Counted from the stretch's first letter, positions 1-8,634 are shown. The stretch: 64,000 nt of DNA from an uncultured Atopobiaceae bacterium (GCA_910579165.1 CAJTTF010000001.1:186001-250000), one strand, 5' to 3'. Notes: generated by a model not told the origin, from the sequence alone. A program made the numbers and translations.

Positions 1-1
1 T

Positions 2-733
2 TCTCTGTACGGATGCTGTGCAGGTCAAGGCGTTTTTGAGACCGTTCCTGAAACTGTTTCTAGAACCGTTCCTGAGACCGACCCGCTGATCGCGCATTAT
101 CAAACAATCTTGGAACACTTGGACGAGTATGAACCCTATCTCATTACTTTCTTGATGCGCGATTCCAGCCGTGTAGATTTTGTCCTCGATTGGCCCAACC
201 GTACTCAGTATCAGACGCCTCCAGCTACGATAGCCGCAAGTATAGAAACGTTCCCGCTGATTATTCAATGGGAGAAAGTCTGGGGCTATCTGCCTTATGG
301 AGATGGAGAAATCTATCAAAATGGGTGCGCCCCCACGGCGCTCTCAATGGTTCTTTCGTATCTCAAGCATGATCGCTCTCTTACTCCCTGGAAGATTGCC
401 TCCTATGCTCAAGAAAACGGATATTGGATTGAGAACGAGGGAACGGCATGGTCTTTTATGGAGGAGGCGCCAAGCCATTTTGGCGCCCAGTCAACGAGTA
501 TTCCCACTACAAAAGAAGCGCTTACTCAGAATCTTTTAGCAGGAAGGCCCGTTATTGCTTCTATGCAACCGGGAGATTTTACAACGGTGGGACATTTCAT
601 TGTGCTTGTAAGCATGCAGGATGGAAAGGTATTGGTCCACGATCCTAATTCTTATAAAAACAGCACGTTGTGGGATATGGATACGGTTCTTCAACAGACG
701 TCAGCCCTCTGGGCGTTTTGGGCTGCGAGTTAA
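2..733 (+). CDS. C39-like cysteine peptidase family protein (5' end outside window)
   Basis: The frame is open from base 2, so the gene begins upstream; a TTG at 110 is not a convincing start. The papain-fold triad of the peptidase_C39_2 family can be read: Cys in NGCAPTALSM (codon at 326), His in GHFIVL (codon at 593) and Asp in VHDPN (about 641). Family members are usually exported cell-wall or peptide hydrolases, but no signal peptide can be judged because the N-terminus is missing. Before the domain lies a four-unit repeat ETVP/ETVS/RTVP/ETDP (bases 38-85). The stop at 733 is one base from the next ATG, so it is probably co-transcribed with the GT2-GH3 gene. The fold is well supported; the substrate is unknown. 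Confidence 0.75.
   Translation, partial: SLYGCCAGQGVFETVPETVSRTVPETDPLIAHYQTILEHLDEYEPYLITFLMRDSSRVDFVLDWPNRTQYQTPPATIAASIETFPLIIQWEKVWGYLPYGDGEIYQNGCAPTALSMVLSYLKHDRSLTPWKIASYAQENGYWIENEGTAWSFMEEAPSHFGAQSTSIPTTKEALTQNLLAGRPVIASMQPGDFTTVGHFIVLVSMQDGKVLVHDPNSYKNSTLWDMDTVLQQTSALWAFWAAS
38..85 (+). repeat. 12-bp degenerate tandem repeat, four units, in frame
   Basis: Four consecutive 12-base units start at 38, 50, 62 and 74 and encode ETVP, ETVS, RTVP and ETDP. They lie in the region preceding the C39-like domain. The unit keeps the reading frame. Similar four-unit arrays with unrelated sequences occur elsewhere in the window. Confidence 0.8.
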
Positions 734-734
734 A

Positions 735-3020
735 ATGGACCCGTCTCTACAACGGCATCAGCAAGTTTTTTTCGATACAATATATTCTATGAAAAGAAGG
801 AAAACGCCGTATAAAATCACGGTCATTACTCCGCTTCATGACACGGATCCTAAAGTGTTTGAGCGCGCACACCAATCAATGCTCAAGCAGACGTACGGGT
901 TTGAAAACATTGAGTGGATTGTGGTGCTGCATAACTGCAACGATGCCACCAAGGCATACGTTTCAGAGCTTCTCGGCACATATAAAAACGTGATTCTGGA
1001 AGTTTTGGATAACGAAATCTACACGCCTTCCAGCCCAAGAAATTATGCCTTCCCGCTTGCGCATGGTGAGTTTGTTGGTTACCTGGATGCTGATGATGCC
1101 TATACTCCTACCTGTCTAGAGCGCGCCCTTGAAGCCATTGAACGCAATGATGCTGACATTGTTTCATTTAGAAGAGAGTACGAGACAGAAGATCCCTCAG
1201 AGCAAATTCTGAATGAGATTGTCTTGTGGGATCAAACAAAAAAAGAGATTGTAGTTTCGCCTGAAACCTGGGACGACACAAAAATCTTTTGCGGCATTTG
1301 GGGGATCGTAACATCAAAACTCTATCGCCGCAGTTTTCTCGAAGAGCAGCATTTGGAGTTCGATTATGACATTCCTTTTGCCGAAGGCTTTGCCTTTAAC
1401 ATGCAGGCGTATGTACGGGCACGTCGCATTTGCTTCCTGCCGCAGTTTATTGGCTACACTTACTATATCCATAAGGGCTCGCTCGTTCAGGATACCAATA
1501 AGGATCCCCACGAGCTTATCGCCTATGCGCGTGGTTTTAAGAAAATGTTTGATGCGGGGCTCGCTGAGGATATCTACATGAATGACATCATGACGAGCAT
1601 TCTTTATCACATGTCCTGGTTTATTTCTAAGAACAAGGATATGACCGACGAGACCCTGAAAGAGATTCAAGAGATTCTCTCGCCCTATGTTTCACGTTTG
1701 GAGCCCCTTCCCGTTTCTAAGCTCTATTCATCGCAAGATTCAAATTTGCGGTTCACCTTTACACGAGCAACGCTGATGAATCCTCGCGATAAGCGCGCAC
1801 ATCATCCTTTGATGCTTCTCGATTCGGCAGATGAGAAAAACACGAGGCAAGAACAGGTGCTGGAGCGCCTTATACGTGCGGGCCAGGGGACGGATTTGGG
1901 CAAGCGCTACAAGTTCTCTCATGTTTTTTCTATCGAAGAATTTCAGAATTCTGTGCCTCTTTTGGATTATGAGTTCTATCGCCCCATGATTGATCTTATG
2001 ACGCGCGTGGGGGAACGCGGTATTTTTACACATGAGAAGCCAGAGGCTTATCTTTTGTCGGAATACTCAGAAACGCCAGAGGCCTCTGAAGCACAGGCTC
2101 GCTATCTACCCGCCTCAGAGTCTGTGGTGACTCTTACGAGAAAGCAACTTGAAAAAATAATTGAGAACCAGCGAAGCGCTGTGCTCTTCGATTATCGGGC
2201 GGATAAGGTCTCGCCGCACAGTGACGAATATGTTGACACTTTGTTTGGTCATGCATTTTGGTCATACATTTCGCGCAATCTCAACTCCACGAAGCTTGCG
2301 AATGCGTTGAGCACACCGCTTTCATTCATATTCCACAAGCAGAATTCAAATCCAGCGTATTACCAGCTTTTCTTTGCACTCGTTAATGATAGCATCACGC
2401 AGATTATTGCACCGGATGCGCAGCAACTCTGTCACTATATTGACCTCCTTGCACAATGGGAATTTGACCTCGCTGACGACATTGAGGCGGGAAAGATTCG
2501 CTTTAATGATGAGGTGTCGCGCATTATTAATACGCGATTGAGGCCTAATAAAAAGCGGGCGGACGCCATACGTCAAGCGCGCCAAACTGATGATCTCGTT
2601 AAAAAGGTAAAGATTCTCTGGCCAAATTTGAAGCGTATTGTCACGGAAGGCGTAGGCAATTTCAAAGAAGCCCAGCAGCGCTTAGTAACACTGTTTCCCG
2701 AGGTGACCTTTGAGAATATGATTTTTTCCTTTCCGGAGGCCCAGATCACAGAGGATTCCTTCGCGGGTGAAGAGTTTGCGCTTAACCAAGAGGCGGCATT
2801 CTTTGAATTCGTTTCGCTGAAAGACGAAGAAGAACCAAATGATGCCAGAGCAGAAGAACGTCCGCTCCTCCTATATGACCTCGTCCCCAATACGACGTAT
2901 CAACCCATTGTGAGCAATGATATCGGCCTCTACCGCTACGTGGTGCCGGCACGTCTCCACTTCCTAAAAGAAGAGGATGGTGAGTACTTCTTCACCTACG
3001 AAGGACGAGATAAGAGTTAG
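735..3020 (+). CDS. Glycosyltransferase family 2 fused to a GH3-like (adenylate-forming fold) domain
   Basis: ATG at 735 is chosen because it follows the upstream stop directly and the protein then runs naturally into the GT2 domain; a frame-open extension to 621 would overlap the C39 gene by over 100 bases. Residues about 20-290 are a GT-A glycosyltransferase: KITVITPLHD, then the nucleotide/metal motif LDADDAYTP. Residues about 350-760 resemble the bacterial GH3 auxin-responsive-promoter family (GTDLGKRYKF near the start, AAFFEFVSL, then LYDLVPNTTYQPIVSNDIGLYRY). The GH3 ATP-binding signatures look eroded: the P-loop position reads EYSETPEASEAQARYLP (about residues 440-458) rather than SGTTxGxxK, and the protein stops shortly after GLYRY, lacking the usual C-terminal subdomain. 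The GT activity is plausible; the GH3 part may be catalytically dead. The acceptor is unknown. Confidence 0.7.
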   Translation: MDPSLQRHQQVFFDTIYSMKRRKTPYKITVITPLHDTDPKVFERAHQSMLKQTYGFENIEWIVVLHNCNDATKAYVSELLGTYKNVILEVLDNEIYTPSSPRNYAFPLAHGEFVGYLDADDAYTPTCLERALEAIERNDADIVSFRREYETEDPSEQILNEIVLWDQTKKEIVVSPETWDDTKIFCGIWGIVTSKLYRRSFLEEQHLEFDYDIPFAEGFAFNMQAYVRARRICFLPQFIGYTYYIHKGSLVQDTNKDPHELIAYARGFKKMFDAGLAEDIYMNDIMTSILYHMSWFISKNKDMTDETLKEIQEILSPYVSRLEPLPVSKLYSSQDSNLRFTFTRATLMNPRDKRAHHPLMLLDSADEKNTRQEQVLERLIRAGQGTDLGKRYKFSHVFSIEEFQNSVPLLDYEFYRPMIDLMTRVGERGIFTHEKPEAYLLSEYSETPEASEAQARYLPASESVVTLTRKQLEKIIENQRSAVLFDYRADKVSPHSDEYVDTLFGHAFWSYISRNLNSTKLANALSTPLSFIFHKQNSNPAYYQLFFALVNDSITQIIAPDAQQLCHYIDLLAQWEFDLADDIEAGKIRFNDEVSRIINTRLRPNKKRADAIRQARQTDDLVKKVKILWPNLKRIVTEGVGNFKEAQQRLVTLFPEVTFENMIFSFPEAQITEDSFAGEEFALNQEAAFFEFVSLKDEEEPNDARAEERPLLLYDLVPNTTYQPIVSNDIGLYRYVVPARLHFLKEEDGEYFFTYEGRDKS

Positions 3021-3133
3021 CGAATACTGCTTCGCCTGCGAGGGAAGAAAGTAGGCGCTGGTGAATACCACCTCGCCTGTGAAGGAGAAGGAGAAGTAGC
3101 GAGCAGGATTTCACCTACGAAGGAAGAAGGTAG
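2982..3133 (+). repeat. About 40-bp degenerate tandem repeat of the gene's own 3' end, four units, each ending in a stop
   Basis: The last coding segment of the GT2-GH3 gene (from 2982, encoding EYFFTYEGRDKS-stop) is echoed downstream by units beginning at 3022 (EYCFACEGRK-stop), 3063 (EYHLACEGEGEK-stop) and about 3107 (DFTYEGRR-stop). Spacing is 40-41 bases, so the later units lie in other frames relative to the gene. Each retains a TAG at its end. This reads as serial duplication of a gene tail including its stop codon. Confidence 0.75.
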
Positions 3134-3140
3134 ACGCCGG

Positions 3141-4517
3141 TTAAACGTGTGGAAGTTCTTCCGTAAGAAGGCAGTCAGCGACAGTCTCTGAGATGAGCGG
3201 TTTGGTAAGAGTGAGACCCGCCTCGCATAATTCTGTAATGATCATCTCTGTCAACTTCATGCTCTCAAAGCGCTGTGATATGCCCAACGAGAATGTATCG
3301 TTATAAGAGTGGAACCCAGCTGCATAGAGAAGTCCGGTGTTGCCACCAAATCCCGTCTTTGCAATCAGGTCTCTGAGAGTCTCTGGCGGCTCGAGTTTTC
3401 CAGGGTAGGAAAGGCCAAAGGTAAACGGTGGATTTTTGTCAGAGATGAGTGCCTGCTCGTATCGCTTGGCAAGGTCAGCGAGGGGCGTACTCGATGCCTC
3501 CTGCTCTTCGATCCAGAGAACACGATCGTAAAAACCGTGGGCAAATTGGTTAGGGGACATTTGTTTCTTCATGACGTCTCTGAGGGCCTGTGCTTGTTTG
3601 GCGTAAGTTGTTTGTTCCTCTGTATCGAGGGAAGTCATGATAAGTGCATCGGAAAAATTGCGCAGTGTCTGCGTGGGAAAGAATTGGCGCAAGTTTGCGG
3701 CAACCATGCCCACGATGGTCTCATCGCCAACGTCATACGTTTTAGCAATGGCCTGGATGAAAGCGTTCATGATAAACGGAGCCACCGACGTCTTGAACGA
3801 CTTCGTAAGAGAGAGCAACTCCTCTAGCGAACACGTGACGGTGGTGGTTTTGATTACGTTTTCGTTTCGGCGCTTTTCTGGAATGATGAAGAGAGGACCT
3901 GCATAAAGCTTTGCCGGAGGTGTGGCGTTTTTATCAGCAAAGAAGCGGTAGGGGTCGTTTTCACGAGTATTTGTTTGATCGTAATCGCGCTCTGTTAAAT
4001 ACCCGATTCTTAAATATCCGATTCGTTTAGCGTAGTGCTCTAAGACGCACATGAAAAACTTCCAGCATCCATCAACATCTGAAATCCCATGATAGAAGGA
4101 GAAAACGATTCTGTTGCCCGTGCGGCGAAAAAGATAGGGATAGCCATTTGTTTCAGGTGTAGCAAAATGGCGGTGCTTCTCGTCCTCCACGAGAGGAGCC
4201 GCCGCGTTAAGAGGTTTATGAAAGATCTTGTTATGGGAAATGACAGGCGTACGTGCAAATTCCGGGTAGTCCTGGAGTGCATCTTGAAACCCTTCCAAGA
4301 AGGCAGTGCGCTCAAATGGAACGTTAAGCGTGGCGGAGACCCAGATGTTTTGAGACCCTTCCTCGCCGCTCGACGTATAGTAAAAGAACTTATCGGCAAC
4401 GCCTATTTCTTTATACGGGAGCTTATCGGGAATACCCATTTCCTCACGAGAGAACGTATCGGCAGTGCCTATTTCTTCACCCGAGAGTTTATCGGCAACG
4501 CCCACTTCTTCACGCAT
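3141..4517 (-). CDS. Condensation-fold acyltransferase (alcohol acetyltransferase/PapA-like)
   Basis: 458 aa, ATG at 4517 preceded on the minus strand by CGGAGGAAAA, a strong ribosome binding site. The chloramphenicol acetyltransferase/condensation-superfamily active-site motif HxxxD(x)DG is visible as FYHGISDVDG about residue 150, and the central FTFGLSYPG resembles the second-half floor-loop region of these proteins. Such enzymes transfer an acyl group from CoA or a carrier to an alcohol or amine. The first 45 residues are four 11-residue repeats (EEVGVADKLSG type), not part of the fold. It is convergent with the GT2-GH3 gene and divergent from murA. Proximity to GT2-GH3 and ATP-grasp genes suggests acyl decoration of a small molecule or surface glycan; this is inference. 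Confidence 0.65.
   Translation of the reverse strand: MREEVGVADKLSGEEIGTADTFSREEMGIPDKLPYKEIGVADKFFYYTSSGEEGSQNIWVSATLNVPFERTAFLEGFQDALQDYPEFARTPVISHNKIFHKPLNAAAPLVEDEKHRHFATPETNGYPYLFRRTGNRIVFSFYHGISDVDGCWKFFMCVLEHYAKRIGYLRIGYLTERDYDQTNTRENDPYRFFADKNATPPAKLYAGPLFIIPEKRRNENVIKTTTVTCSLEELLSLTKSFKTSVAPFIMNAFIQAIAKTYDVGDETIVGMVAANLRQFFPTQTLRNFSDALIMTSLDTEEQTTYAKQAQALRDVMKKQMSPNQFAHGFYDRVLWIEEQEASSTPLADLAKRYEQALISDKNPPFTFGLSYPGKLEPPETLRDLIAKTGFGGNTGLLYAAGFHSYNDTFSLGISQRFESMKLTEMIITELCEAGLTLTKPLISETVADCLLTEELPHV
4387..4517 (-). repeat. 33-bp tandem repeat, four units, encoding the N-terminus of the acyltransferase
   Basis: The core TATCGG recurs at 4391, 4424, 4457 and 4490, exactly 33 bases apart. 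On the minus strand the units encode EEVGVADKLSG, EEIGTADTFSR, EEMGIPDKLPY and KEIGVADKFFY. Substitutions differ in every unit, so the array is not a fresh duplication. It begins directly after the start codon. Confidence 0.85.
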
Positions 4518-4541
4518 TTTTCCTCCGTTTGCAGCGACTTT

Positions 4542-4550
4542 TGCTACAAT
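4542..4550 (+). promoter_or_regulatory. Extended -10 promoter of murA
   Basis: TGCTACAAT matches an extended -10 element (TGn followed by TACAAT at 4545-4550). A transcript starting about 4557 would exclude the upstream in-frame ATG at 4529 and supports the TTG at 4592 as the murA start. No good -35 hexamer is present at the right distance, as is usual for extended -10 promoters. Confidence 0.5.
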
Positions 4551-4591
4551 ATCACAAGTTCATCAAGAAGACGTTAGGTTTAGGATACACG

Positions 4592-5896
4592 TTGGAGCTC
4601 ATTCAAGTTGAAGGCGGTTTCCCCCTCTCTGGAGAAGTAGTCGTCGAGGGGGCGAAGAACTCCGCTCTTAAATTAATGGTGGCCACACTGATGGCTCCAG
4701 GTGTCAATACTCTCACCAACGTTCCCAATATCTCTGACGTTCATACAATGGGCACCGTTTTGGAATGCTTGGGTGCTGTGATTGACGTTGCCGATGAGCA
4801 CACGTTGCACATCGATACTTCGTGCATCGATTCTTGGGTTACCCCGTACGAATTAGTTGCACGGATGCGCGCCTCTACTGCTGTATTAGGGCCGCTTATC
4901 ACGCGCTTTGGGAAAGCTGTCGTTGCTATGCCGGGCGGCTGTAATATAGGTGCTCGCAAGATCGACATGCATCTGCAGGGACTTGCCGCTCTAGGCGTAG
5001 AGTTCACCATTGATCACGGCAATATCCATGCTGCTGCTCCCCATGGCCTTAAGGGCGCAACAGTGGAGTTGGAATTTGCAAGCGTTGGTGCAACGGAAAA
5101 TCTTTTAATGGGCGCCGTGTGCGCGGAGGGAACCACGATTATCGATAACGCTGCCCGCGAGCCAGAAATTGTTGATCTGGCAGACATGCTTAATGATATG
5201 GGTGCGCATATAGAGGGTGCGGGAACTCCCTCTATAACCATCGAAGGCGTTTCATCACTCCATCCTGTGGCACACCGCGTGGTGGGGGATCGTATTGAAG
5301 CTGGCACGTTCATTGCCATTGGCGGCATTGCGGGCGGTCCACTGACCGTAAAGGGATTTGATCCCAAACACCTCGACATCGTGTTGCGCAAATTTGAAGC
5401 CATGGGCATCAATATTGAGCGCGAAGAAGACGGTGTGCACGTTTCTCGCGCTGCGGATACACCCATTCAACCTTCTGATATTCAGACCCTTCCCTTCCCC
5501 GGCTTCCCAACTGATATGCAGGCGCAGACGATGACGCTGTTGGCGCTGGCAGCTGGCGATTCGTTCATCACGGAGAATGTTTTCGAGAATCGCTTTATGC
5601 TGGCAGCAGAGTTGAATCGCATGGGTGCAGATATCAGGATTGAGGGCCACCACGCTATCATTCACGGCGCGAAGGGTTTCTCGGGTGCGCCTGTAACGAG
5701 TCCCGATTTGCGCGGAGGAGCGGCGCTCGTGATGGCTGGCTTGGTAGCTGATGGCTACACCAAGATAGACGGAGTGAATCACATTGATCGCGGCTACGAG
5801 CATTTTGTGGAGAAGCTGCAGAGCTTGGGGGCCCACATTGAAAGACATGAGGAATGCCCGTTGAACCTTGATTCGTTTGCACCGCGAAAAGCATAA
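4592..5896 (+). CDS. murA: UDP-N-acetylglucosamine 1-carboxyvinyltransferase
   Basis: MurA transfers enolpyruvate from PEP to UDP-GlcNAc, the first committed step of peptidoglycan synthesis in the cytosol. The start TTG at 4592 gives LELIQVEGGFPLSGEV, the usual MurA N-terminus; the frame is open 21 codons further to an ATG at 4529 but that lies upstream of the predicted promoter. The PEP-binding catalytic cysteine is present in PGGCNIGARKIDMH, and RASTAVLGPLITR, DRIEAGTF and PFPGFPTDMQ are all conserved. Length 434 aa is normal. galU follows after 15 bases, so the two are probably one operon. The catalytic Cys predicts fosfomycin sensitivity at the target level. Confidence 0.95.
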   Translation: MELIQVEGGFPLSGEVVVEGAKNSALKLMVATLMAPGVNTLTNVPNISDVHTMGTVLECLGAVIDVADEHTLHIDTSCIDSWVTPYELVARMRASTAVLGPLITRFGKAVVAMPGGCNIGARKIDMHLQGLAALGVEFTIDHGNIHAAAPHGLKGATVELEFASVGATENLLMGAVCAEGTTIIDNAAREPEIVDLADMLNDMGAHIEGAGTPSITIEGVSSLHPVAHRVVGDRIEAGTFIAIGGIAGGPLTVKGFDPKHLDIVLRKFEAMGINIEREEDGVHVSRAADTPIQPSDIQTLPFPGFPTDMQAQTMTLLALAAGDSFITENVFENRFMLAAELNRMGADIRIEGHHAIIHGAKGFSGAPVTSPDLRGGAALVMAGLVADGYTKIDGVNHIDRGYEHFVEKLQSLGAHIERHEECPLNLDSFAPRKA

Positions 5897-5911
5897 GGAT
5901 AAGGAGAAGGT

Positions 5912-6802
5912 ATGAAAGCTTTGATTCCAGCCGCTGGGTTGGGCACGCGCTTTTTGCCCGAGACAAAATCTGTTCCCAAAGAATTGTTTCCGGTGGTGAA
6001 TAAGCCGGTTATCCAATATGTGGTCGAGGAAGCCCTTGCACCGGAAGGAGTGGACGAAGCAGTCATCATCAACTCTCATCTCAAGCCACAGATTGAACAG
6101 TATTTCTCTGAAGACGGAGCGCTGATTGCACATCTTCAAGAGCACGAGAAAAACGATTTGGTGGCAGGTGTGACAGAAGTAGCCAAGTTACCGGTTTCGT
6201 TTGTGTATCAAGATGATCCCAAGGGGCTCGGCCATGCAGTCCTCCAGGGAGCAGACAAGGTTGGAGACGAGCCGTTTTTTGTTTTGCTGGGTGATTATTT
6301 TGTGCCGGACAAATCAATGTGTCTCGCAATGCAGGAGGTCTCTCAGGCGCACGATGGCTGCTCAGTTATTGCGGTGGCATCAGTTCCGCATGATCAAGTG
6401 TCGCGCTACGGCATTATTGCCGGTGATGTAGTGCCCTCGCCTGATGGCAAGACGCGCGGAGAAGAGGAGCCAGGGGCTGTTTTAAAGTTGACCGGTCTTA
6501 TCGAGAAACCCGCTCCAGAAGCTGCGCCAACTAACCTCTTTATCGTAGGACGCTACCTTTTGAGTTCGCGCGTCATGGAGCTTTTGAAAACTCAGACTCC
6601 GGGAGCGGGTGGAGAGATTCAGCTGACCGATGCGCTCTCTCGGCTTTTGGAAGAAGAAGAGATGTACGCCGTTGTTGTGGATGCCAAGAGCGGCTGCGAT
6701 ACTGGCACGCCTGCGGCGTGGGCGGCTGTGAATGCGCGCCTTGTGATGGAAGATCCCTGCTTGCGCGCAGCTTTTGAAGAGGAGCTGGGTCGCAAGATCT
6801 AG
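5912..6802 (+). CDS. galU: UTP--glucose-1-phosphate uridylyltransferase
   Basis: Makes UDP-glucose from UTP and glucose-1-phosphate, supplying surface glycans. 296 aa with the nucleotidyltransferase signature GLGTRFLPETKSVPKEL at the N-terminus, GLGHAVLQG and GGEIQLTDAL further on, all typical of bacterial GalU. The ribosome binding site AAGGAGAAGGT lies just before the ATG. It sits 15 bases after murA. The tail reads into a 207-base gap before the ATP-grasp gene in which nothing clear is seen. Confidence 0.95.
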   Translation: MKALIPAAGLGTRFLPETKSVPKELFPVVNKPVIQYVVEEALAPEGVDEAVIINSHLKPQIEQYFSEDGALIAHLQEHEKNDLVAGVTEVAKLPVSFVYQDDPKGLGHAVLQGADKVGDEPFFVLLGDYFVPDKSMCLAMQEVSQAHDGCSVIAVASVPHDQVSRYGIIAGDVVPSPDGKTRGEEEPGAVLKLTGLIEKPAPEAAPTNLFIVGRYLLSSRVMELLKTQTPGAGGEIQLTDALSRLLEEEEMYAVVVDAKSGCDTGTPAAWAAVNARLVMEDPCLRAAFEEELGRKI

Positions 6803-7009
6803 CTGCCGGTTTGCGCGCGCCGGTACCTTTGTGTGCGTTTCGATAAGGGACGAAGCGACATAGCGACGAGTAAGCGGCGGTGCGACTCATAAGGGCCGTT
6901 GCTACGTTAAGGCGAAAACAAAGGATTCTCCCTTTGAGCGCCTTGCATCTCACGGGAATTGAATCTCATTTCAATAGAAATAGATTAGGGGCAAGGAGCA
7001 AACACTACT

Positions 7010-8287
7010 ATGAATATCCTCTTAACAGGAACTCGCCATACGGTTGCTGTTGACCTGGCGCGCGATTTCAAATCTGCGGGGAACAGAGTTTTCTCGGCAG
7101 AGACACAAGAAAAACCCATCACTTCCTACTCAAATTCTATTGAGCACCATTATGTCGTGCCTTCTCCACGCTTTGACGAGGAGGGATTCGTAGCGGCACT
7201 TATTGACATCTGTCAAAAAGAGAAAATCGATCTGCTCTATCCCGTGCTGGAGGAGATCCTTTATGTCTCAAAGCACAAGGATGCAATTCTGGAGGCCTGT
7301 CCTGGTCTTAGCATCATGGCTGATGATTTTGACAAACTTGTCGCGCTTCATAATAAACACACCTTTTACGAAACGGTCACGAAGCTTGGGATTAAGACGC
7401 CCTTTACGCAAGAAATTACGAGTCAGGCTCAGCTAGAGGAATATTTGGACGCAGAGCCTTCCAAGAAGTTCATTCTCAAGCCTGTTTATTCGCGCTATGC
7501 CATGGGGACGAAGGTTGTCTCGGCGGCCGATAAGCCCCAGGAGCTCGATTTTAAGGACACGCAATGGATCCTGCAGGACTTTATTCCTGGGGACTTGGCT
7601 TGCCTTTACTGCTTTGCCGAGAAGGGAACACTTAAGTTTCATATTGCTTACCACAACGGGTTTCGCCCTAGGAAAGGCGGAGGATTTGAGGTGGTGAATT
7701 TCCTCGAGCCGCTGGAGGAAGATGAAGCGCTTATTGTTGCGGCAAAAAAGATCATTGAGGCTTATAACTTTTCGGGGAATATTTCGTTTGATTTTATCCA
7801 TGCCGAGAAGAGCTTTTCTGACGCAGCAGTTGCCAAAAGTGAGGTTCACGTTAGCGAGGAGAACGGTGTGCCCGTTGACGAGAAAAATGCTTCTTTGGCT
7901 GAAAACACATCGAGCTATTCTGAGAAGAAGGATGGCTTAGGCAGCTATTACATTCTTGAGTGCAATCCTCGCATTACGGGCGGCTTTCATATTCTTCGCG
8001 AAAATAACATGTTTGAGTTGATGTTTGGCAAAGAGCCAGCTGCCTCTAAAGCACTTGTAAAAAGACGGTATCAGTTCCTGAGCTTTGCCAATGCTCTTAT
8101 GTTTCAAAAGTATAGTTTTGGATACCTGAGAGCGCTTCTCACCTACCCTGATGTTCTCTTCAGAGCGGGCGACATGCGGCCTTGGTACTGCCAGCTCGGG
8201 ATCATCAAGTTGGCAGTAGAGGATGCAAAACGCTATGGCATAACTGCTGATGAGGCTGCCGTCTACGATATTGCCTGGATGGGTTAA
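7010..8287 (+). CDS. ATP-grasp ligase-like protein with an expanded linker
   Basis: 425 aa. An N-terminal Rossmann-like domain (MNILLTGTRHTVAVDLAR) precedes an ATP-grasp fold: KFILKPVYSRYAMGTKVV carries the ATP-binding lysine, WILQDFIPGD the hinge region and ILECNPRITGG the metal-binding Glu/Asn. ATP-grasp enzymes join a carboxylate to an amine, thiol or similar through an acyl phosphate; the substrate here is not known. Between the last two motifs, about residues 263-308, lies an acidic, repetitive insert (SEVHVSE/ENGVPVDE/KNASLAE/NTSSYSE) that interrupts the fold. A good ribosome binding site (GCAAGGAGCAAAC) precedes the ATG. It may serve the same pathway as the GT2-GH3 and acyltransferase genes. 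Confidence 0.75.
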   Translation: MNILLTGTRHTVAVDLARDFKSAGNRVFSAETQEKPITSYSNSIEHHYVVPSPRFDEEGFVAALIDICQKEKIDLLYPVLEEILYVSKHKDAILEACPGLSIMADDFDKLVALHNKHTFYETVTKLGIKTPFTQEITSQAQLEEYLDAEPSKKFILKPVYSRYAMGTKVVSAADKPQELDFKDTQWILQDFIPGDLACLYCFAEKGTLKFHIAYHNGFRPRKGGGFEVVNFLEPLEEDEALIVAAKKIIEAYNFSGNISFDFIHAEKSFSDAAVAKSEVHVSEENGVPVDEKNASLAENTSSYSEKKDGLGSYYILECNPRITGGFHILRENNMFELMFGKEPAASKALVKRRYQFLSFANALMFQKYSFGYLRALLTYPDVLFRAGDMRPWYCQLGIIKLAVEDAKRYGITADEAAVYDIAWMG

Positions 8288-8545
8288 TAAGTCCCAACAA
8301 ATGCTGATGAGGCGAAACGCTTTCAATGAATTGCTTAATCAAGGCATTCACGACGTCAGGCGCATCGCAGTTCGAGTTGTGGTCAGCGTCTTCGATCCAA
8401 TGAACCTTACGACCGGTGCGCTTCTCCCAATTCGTATAGTACTCGCGCTTGAGAGGACATGCGTCTATGGACACGAACCCGCGAATAGTACCAGGATAAA
8501 GTTCCATGTAGGATTGCGCGATATCGACACTCGATAGACGATGCT
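8288..8545 (-). pseudogene. Alpha/beta-hydrolase remnant with an internal deletion
   Basis: Minus-strand frame reads SVDIAQSYMELYPGTIRGF, VSIDACPLKREYYTNWE and then jumps to KRTGRKVHWIEDADHNSN, CDAPDVVNALIKQFIESV. The first part resembles the stretch after the nucleophile elbow and the second the catalytic-histidine region of an alpha/beta hydrolase, so about the middle third (lid and acid residue) appears deleted at TNWE/KRTG. The nucleophile motif GxSxGG is absent and no start is present. The frame continues without a stop into the 3' end of the ATP-grasp gene, which suggests the original end is lost too. The family assignment is moderate and from memory of typical sequences. Confidence 0.6.
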
Positions 8546-8634
8546 GCCTTTGGACGTGACTAGTTCTTTTCGCTCCGCTGCTACCATCTCCCTATCCAAT
8601 GGGCTAATTGTCCCAGTTGCTCTGAACTGGCATT

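Noticed and set aside
5255..6145. Long minus-strand open frame (296 codons) across murA and galU
   Set aside because: It is antisense to two well-supported genes, has no binding site, and its composition is that of a reverse shadow.
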